Assembly: GCA_902613805.1 (NCBI GenBank)
Contig: CACMIV010000002.1
Coordinates: 62,001 to 126,000 of the forward strand
Length of the DNA: 64,000 nt
Source: an uncultured Pelagibacteraceae bacterium
Lineage (GTDB): Bacteria > Pseudomonadota > Alphaproteobacteria > Pelagibacterales > AG-422-B15
Direction: 5' to 3'
In this document: piece by piece, positions 59,554 through 64,000 of the stretch
Position numbering within the stretch: the first letter of the stretch is position 1
How the letters are laid out: each line of letters opens with the position of its first letter
Notes under the pieces: model-generated
What the model was told of the DNA's origin: nothing
Databases searched by the model: none
What the model saw: the letters and a program-made list of their open reading frames with translations, nothing else
Program-made: the position numbers and the translations under genes

Positions 59554-60201
59554 GTGATACAAATATTCAATAAAGAATTATTTAATAGAGTAGTCTCCAT
59601 TTTAGTTTTTGTACCGCTTGCGATTTACCCAATTTTATTTAGCAACTTTATGTCAGTAATAGTTTATCTTATTTTCAATGCCATAATTATAAGCGAAATA
59701 ATTGCAATGAAATCTAAGGTTGAAAAATCATATATAATTTACCTTTCTTTATTTATAGCTATTTTTGCATTTCTTTTATTTTTACTTTTATTGATTAGTG
59801 ATGAACTTATGAAATTTAAACTAATAGAAATTATATTGATTATTTGGATGTTTGATACTTTCTCTTTTCTTGGTGGAAAGATTATTGGTGGGAAAAAATT
59901 GATGCCTACAATTAGTTCAGGAAAAACAATTAGTGGTCTTATAGTAGGAGTTTTAGCCCCAATCTTGATTTTGGAATTAATCAAAGCTAATTATTTAAAT
60001 TTACCAATAGGATCTGTTTTGTTTACAATTACAATAATATTCCTCGCATTTATGGGAGATTTATTTGCATCAATTCTTAAGCGGACAGCTTCAATAAAAG
60101 ACTCAGGCTCTATTATGCCTGGTCATGGAGGATTACTTGATAGATTTGATTCATTTATATTCGTATTCTTTATTTATGGTTTAGCAAATATTACATTATG
60201 A
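59554..60201 (+). CDS. cdsA: Phosphatidate cytidylyltransferase (short form, GTG start)
   Basis: 215 residues from GTG 59554, against about 260-285 usual. It makes CDP-diacylglycerol from phosphatidate and CTP in the inner membrane. The C-terminal signature is intact: '[20 protein letters not shown]' followed by [13 protein letters not shown]. '[26 protein letters not shown]' is also conserved. The shortage is in the N-terminal helices; about six helices remain. It lies between uppS and dxr and overlaps dxr by 4 nt. Confidence 0.93.
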   Translation: MIQIFNKELFNRVVSILVFVPLAIYPILFSNFMSVIVYLIFNAIIISEIIAMKSKVEKSYIIYLSLFIAIFAFLLFLLLLISDELMKFKLIEIILIIWMFDTFSFLGGKIIGGKKLMPTISSGKTISGLIVGVLAPILILELIKANYLNLPIGSVLFTITIIFLAFMGDLFASILKRTASIKDSGSIMPGHGGLLDRFDSFIFVFFIYGLANITL

Positions 60202-61352
60202 AAAAAATTAATTTAGTTGTATTTGGCGCAACAGGCAGTATTGGAAAATCTGTTTTTTCTGTAGTGAGAAATAATAAAGACCATTTTAATGTTGAAGGAA
60301 TCACCTGTGATAAGAATATAAATCAATTATTAAAGATAGCTAAGGAGTTCAATGTTACTAAATTAGGGTTTAATAGTTTTAGATATGAAAAAAACAATAG
60401 ACATAAACTTAACGATTATAAAGTCTTTATCGGTAATAAAAATTTTGACAAAATTATTACTAGAAAAACAGATATAATTATATTTGCAATTTCTGGTCTA
60501 AGCGCGATTGATTTAGCTCTTAGAATTATAGAACTAGGTAAAATTATTGGTCTAGCAAATAAAGAATGCATTATCTCACTTGGAAAAAAATTAATTGTAA
60601 AAGCGAATAAAAGTCATTCAAAAATAGTGCCATTAGATTCAGAACATAATGCAGTGCACCATTTATTAAAATTGAAACTTGGTAAATTTAAATCAATTAC
60701 TCTAACTGCGTCAGGAGGGCCATTTAGGAATCTACCACTTAGACAATTTAAAGAAATAACAGTCAAACAAGCAATAAAGCACCCGATATGGAAAATGGGA
60801 AAAAAAATATCTATAGACTCAGCAACGATGATGAATAAAGCGCTAGAAATTATCGAAGCAAAATACTTATTTGATCTCAAGCATTCTGAAATTAATGCTA
60901 TAATACATCCACAGGCACAAATACATGCCTTAATAAATTATGAGAATGGAGCATCGACAGCTCTTCTTAATAATCCAGATATGCGCATTCCGATTGCTTC
61001 ACTTTTTTTTGGTTTTAACAATTCGTCAAATAATATTAAAAATTTAAAACTTACAGATATTAGGAAACTTGAATTTTATGAAATTGATAAAAAAAAGTTT
61101 CCTGCAATAGATTTATGCTATGATGTATTGAATATGGGGGGACTTGCGCCTCACATATTTAATTATTTAAATGAGTGCTTGGTTAATAAGTTTATTTCTA
61201 ACCAAATTAAATTTAATGATATTGTGGCACTGAATTCAATAAATCTTGAACGTTTTTTTAATAAAAATAGAAATCTTTCAAATCCTAGTACAAATGATAT
61301 ATATGATACTAATAATTGGATTAATAAAAATATATATTTAGGTAAAAAATAA
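60198..61352 (+). CDS. dxr: 1-deoxy-D-xylulose 5-phosphate reductoisomerase
   Basis: 384 residues. It converts DXP to 2-C-methylerythritol 4-phosphate with NADPH, the committed MEP-pathway step supplying isoprenoids to uppS. NADPH motif '[20 protein letters not shown]' is at the start; '[12 protein letters not shown]', '[13 protein letters not shown]', '[12 protein letters not shown]' and '[22 protein letters not shown]' form the active site with metal ligands. It is followed after 7 nt by bamA; the usual rseP gene is absent. Confidence 0.96.
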   Translation: MKKINLVVFGATGSIGKSVFSVVRNNKDHFNVEGITCDKNINQLLKIAKEFNVTKLGFNSFRYEKNNRHKLNDYKVFIGNKNFDKIITRKTDIIIFAISGLSAIDLALRIIELGKIIGLANKECIISLGKKLIVKANKSHSKIVPLDSEHNAVHHLLKLKLGKFKSITLTASGGPFRNLPLRQFKEITVKQAIKHPIWKMGKKISIDSATMMNKALEIIEAKYLFDLKHSEINAIIHPQAQIHALINYENGASTALLNNPDMRIPIASLFFGFNNSSNNIKNLKLTDIRKLEFYEIDKKKFPAIDLCYDVLNMGGLAPHIFNYLNECLVNKFISNQIKFNDIVALNSINLERFFNKNRNLSNPSTNDIYDTNNWINKNIYLGKK

Positions 61353-61359
61353 AAGAGCA

Positions 61360-63615
61360 ATGTTAAAATTAATTAAACACTTGTTATCAATAATGATAAT
61401 TTCAACGCTATGCACGTTTTCCCATGCAAATGAATTTAGAATAGATGAAATAAAAATATTTGGAACTAAGAGGATTGATAATGAAACAGTAATTGCATAC
61501 TCGAATATTAGCGTTGGCAATATTTACTCAGAAGAGCTAGGAAACAATATATTAAAAGATCTATTTGATACAAATTTATTTTCAAATATTCAAATATCTT
61601 TTGAAAATAAACAACTGATTATACAAGTAGAGGAAAATCCAACTATAAACCTTGTAAAGTTCTCTGGGAATAAAAAAATAAAGGATGAAGACTTATTAAT
61701 AGAAATTTCATTGAAAGAAAGAGGAATTTATTCTAGGGCTCAAGTTAAAAAAGACATAGAGAGAATGCTCACTCTTTATCAACGCTCAGGCAGACTATCC
61801 ACTGAAATTAATCCTACAATAGAGATATTAGATAATAATAGAATTAATTTAACTTATGAAATTGAGGAATCTGAAATTGCTGAAGTATCAAAAATAATTT
61901 TCATTGGAAATAATATATTTAATTCAAAAGAATTAAAGTCTGTTATGAAAACTAAAGAAAAAAGATTTTTGAGGTTTTTGTCTTCAGCGGATAAATATGA
62001 CCCGGACAAGCTAGAATATGACAAACAATTGATAGCTCAATATTACAATAATAGAGGCTATCCGGATTTTCGCTTTTCAAGTTCTATTGCACAATTGAAG
62101 CCTAATTCAAATAATTTTGAAATAATACTTACCGTAAATGAAGGTGAAAAATATTCCTTTGGCGAAGTAAGGGCGACAAGTGAGTTAAGAAAAATGAATT
62201 CATTATCTCTATTAAATATGATCACAGCAATTCCCGGCGATGAGTATAATTCTAGTAAAATTGAAGAAAGTATCGAAAACATAAAAGATCTTGCTGCCCT
62301 TCAAGGGTACTCTTTTGTTGATATTGATCCAAGTCTCGATAAAGATGAATTAAATAAAGTTATTAATTTAGAAATGATCGTTAACGAAGGCCCACGAGTA
62401 TACATAGAAAATATAAATATAATAAATAACACTAGAACTGTTGATAGAGTCATTAGAAGGGAAATTGATCTTTCAGAAGGTGATGCTTATAATAAGTATA
62501 CTGTTGAATATTCCAAAAATTCAATAATGGCATTAAATTTTTTCTCTGATGTAAATATAGAGGAGCTTAAGACAGACAATCCTGACAGACTAAATCTCGA
62601 TATAACAGTTGAAGAAAAAAATACGGGAGAAGCTTCTATAGGAGCTGGTTACTCAACTGCAGCAAATACAACATTACAATTAGGTCTCAAGGAAAATAAT
62701 TTTTTGGGAAAAGGACAAAAACTAAATTTTACTTCAAATTTCTCTAATACTAGAAATTTATACAACATTGCTTTTACAGAACCCTACTTTAATGGTAAGC
62801 CATTATCACTAACATCAAATTTGTATAGTAATTTTCAAGATCCTGCGTCTGTTAATTATGAAACAGAAGATTTAGGGATTTCATTTTCAGCTTCATTCCC
62901 ACTTGCAAGTCACAGATTTTTGACAACAAGATATGAATTATTTACATCTCAGATAAAAGCTGACTCTAATGCTACAAGTTATGAGAGGTTATTGGCAGGG
63001 ACTGATACAATCTCGATGGTTGGATACTCACTTTATATCGATAGGAGAAATAGCAGATATAAACCATCAGAGGGTTATAATATTGAAATCGATCAAGATC
63101 TTGCAGGAATTGGCGGTAATACATTTTACCAAAGAAACAAGATAGAGCTTAATTCATACAAAAGACTTACAAAGAATCTAATTGGTGCATTTAAATTTCA
63201 AACAGGCAACGTTTATGGATATAATGGCGAGTATGCACCTCTATCCTCAAATTTTAAATTAGGAGGCAAAAACTTAAGAGGATTCAAGCAGGGTAAAGTA
63301 GGGCCTAAAACAGGCAACTCTTATACCGGAGGGCAATACTATTATTTGACATCTCTTGAAACAAATCTTGATTTAAATATCGATGCATTTGATATTACTA
63401 CTACATTATTCCTAGATGTGGGTAGTGTGTGGGGATTAGAAAATCCTGCATACGCTTCAATTAAAGATGACCATGAAGCAAGATCTTCTGTAGGTTTAAA
63501 TTTTAATTGGGACTCTGCAATCGGGCCGATAAATGTTATCTACGCTGAAGTATTAAACAGTGAAACACATGATACTACAGATAATATTTATTTAGATATT
63601 GGATATAACTTTTGA
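61360..63615 (+). CDS. bamA: Outer membrane protein assembly factor BamA
   Basis: 751 residues with a signal peptide (about 1-24, ending FSHA). BamA inserts beta-barrel proteins into the outer membrane. About five POTRA repeats span residues 25-345 ('FRIDEIKIFGTKRIDNETVI', 'INLVKFSGNKKIKDEDLL', 'VSKIIFIGNNIFNSKELKSV', 'YIENINIINNTRTVDRVIRR'). The 16-strand barrel follows, with 'KLGGKNLRGFKQGKVGPKTG' (the conserved loop-6 RGF) and a terminal beta-signal ending in Phe (YLDIGYNF). It follows dxr directly and precedes an OmpH/Skp gene. Confidence 0.97.
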   Translation: MLKLIKHLLSIMIISTLCTFSHANEFRIDEIKIFGTKRIDNETVIAYSNISVGNIYSEELGNNILKDLFDTNLFSNIQISFENKQLIIQVEENPTINLVKFSGNKKIKDEDLLIEISLKERGIYSRAQVKKDIERMLTLYQRSGRLSTEINPTIEILDNNRINLTYEIEESEIAEVSKIIFIGNNIFNSKELKSVMKTKEKRFLRFLSSADKYDPDKLEYDKQLIAQYYNNRGYPDFRFSSSIAQLKPNSNNFEIILTVNEGEKYSFGEVRATSELRKMNSLSLLNMITAIPGDEYNSSKIEESIENIKDLAALQGYSFVDIDPSLDKDELNKVINLEMIVNEGPRVYIENINIINNTRTVDRVIRREIDLSEGDAYNKYTVEYSKNSIMALNFFSDVNIEELKTDNPDRLNLDITVEEKNTGEASIGAGYSTAANTTLQLGLKENNFLGKGQKLNFTSNFSNTRNLYNIAFTEPYFNGKPLSLTSNLYSNFQDPASVNYETEDLGISFSASFPLASHRFLTTRYELFTSQIKADSNATSYERLLAGTDTISMVGYSLYIDRRNSRYKPSEGYNIEIDQDLAGIGGNTFYQRNKIELNSYKRLTKNLIGAFKFQTGNVYGYNGEYAPLSSNFKLGGKNLRGFKQGKVGPKTGNSYTGGQYYYLTSLETNLDLNIDAFDITTTLFLDVGSVWGLENPAYASIKDDHEARSSVGLNFNWDSAIGPINVIYAEVLNSETHDTTDNIYLDIGYNF

Positions 63616-63617
63616 TT

Positions 63618-64000
63618 ATGCCTATGTATAAAAAAATTGCTAAACTTATCTTATTTATTTTATTCACAATAAATATTTTTAATGTTTCATATGCAGATTA
63701 TCCAAATACATCCATTGCAGTAATAGATATAAACTTAATACTTGCTGAAGCTAAATCTGCAAAAAAAGCAGCTAAAGAAATTGAGGAAATAGCTGTCAAT
63801 ATAGAAAATGAAATTCAGAAAAGCGATGAGGAAATGTTAGGCGAACAAAATTTGTTAATTGAGTCTCAGGCCATAATGGCACCTGAAGCATTTGAAAATA
63901 AAAGAAACGATTATGAAAAGAAAGTTCAAAATTATAATATCGAGAGACAAAACAAATTACTTTCTATCGAAAATCTAATTGCAAACTCTCGTAAGCAAGT
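63618..64000 (+). CDS. skp: OmpH/Skp family periplasmic chaperone, 5' part (3' cut by window)
   Basis: The frame opens at ATG 63618 (a second in-frame ATG is at 63624), 2 nt after the bamA stop, and runs open to the window end, giving 127 residues. A signal peptide (about 1-26, ending VSYA) is followed by 'SIAVIDINLILAEAKSAKKA', the typical OmpH start, and then a highly charged helical stretch rich in E, K, Q and N, matching the coiled-coil arms. Skp carries unfolded outer-membrane proteins to BamA, which fits its position. The assignment rests on position and architecture. Confidence 0.85.
   Translation, partial: MPMYKKIAKLILFILFTINIFNVSYADYPNTSIAVIDINLILAEAKSAKKAAKEIEEIAVNIENEIQKSDEEMLGEQNLLIESQAIMAPEAFENKRNDYEKKVQNYNIERQNKLLSIENLIANSRKQ

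Overview
The window is 64 kb of a strongly AT-rich, gene-dense alphaproteobacterial chromosome. This is supported by gene order typical of the class: gyrA-coaD-ppi-queA-tgt, tig-clpP-clpX-lon-hup, nuoA-N followed by birA-coaX-rnj-mce-DUF1467-proS-lolC-lolD-dnaE, and rpsB-tsf-pyrH-frr-uppS-cdsA-dxr-bamA-skp. AT richness, 1-20 nt gene overlaps and convergent genes whose stop codons touch or overlap fit a streamlined, probably marine, free-living lineage. The exact clade is inferred, not shown. No rRNA operon, CRISPR array, transposase or integrase was seen.

Layout: 1-3518, end of gyrA, then coaD, a cyclophilin, queA and tgt (CoA and queuosine). 3519-10748, enoyl-CoA hydratase, aldehyde dehydrogenase, parE, an acyl-CoA carboxylase carboxyltransferase and an acyl-CoA dehydrogenase (the last two look like the acyclic-terpene Atu pair). 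10805-13573, a nitrogen-assimilation operon glnB-glnII-glnA on the minus strand. 13747-18381, NAD(P)HX repair enzyme, secreted esterase, two tiny conserved genes and a 2-hydroxyacid dehydrogenase. 18468-24970, tRNA-Leu, trigger factor, ClpP, ClpX, Lon and HU (protein quality control). 25088-25272, tRNA-Val and tRNA-Asp. 25273-31118, an accessory stretch that interrupts the expected hup/tRNA-to-nuo junction. It holds a secreted ceramidase-like protein flanked by the tRNA-Asp gene and a 37-bp copy of its 3' end, then a small membrane protein and a five-gene minus-strand operon. 31119-45329, all fourteen nuo genes of respiratory complex I. 45329-55824, biotin ligase, pantothenate kinase, RNase J, methylmalonyl-CoA epimerase, ProRS, LolC/LolD and DnaE, in one unbroken head-to-tail run. 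55949-64000, translation, nucleotide, isoprenoid, phospholipid and outer-membrane assembly genes, ending inside an OmpH/Skp gene.

The most notable observations are: a 37-bp tRNA-Asp 3'-end repeat bracketing one gene without an integrase; a NuoG carrying about 180 extra residues with an internal repeat just before its conserved C-terminal tail; a TGT enzyme that lost two of its four zinc ligands; a PII protein with a shortened T-loop in an operon with both GSI and GSII; a cyclophilin gene with two plausible starts (secreted and cytosolic); a structured rpsB leader; and absence of rseP between dxr and bamA.
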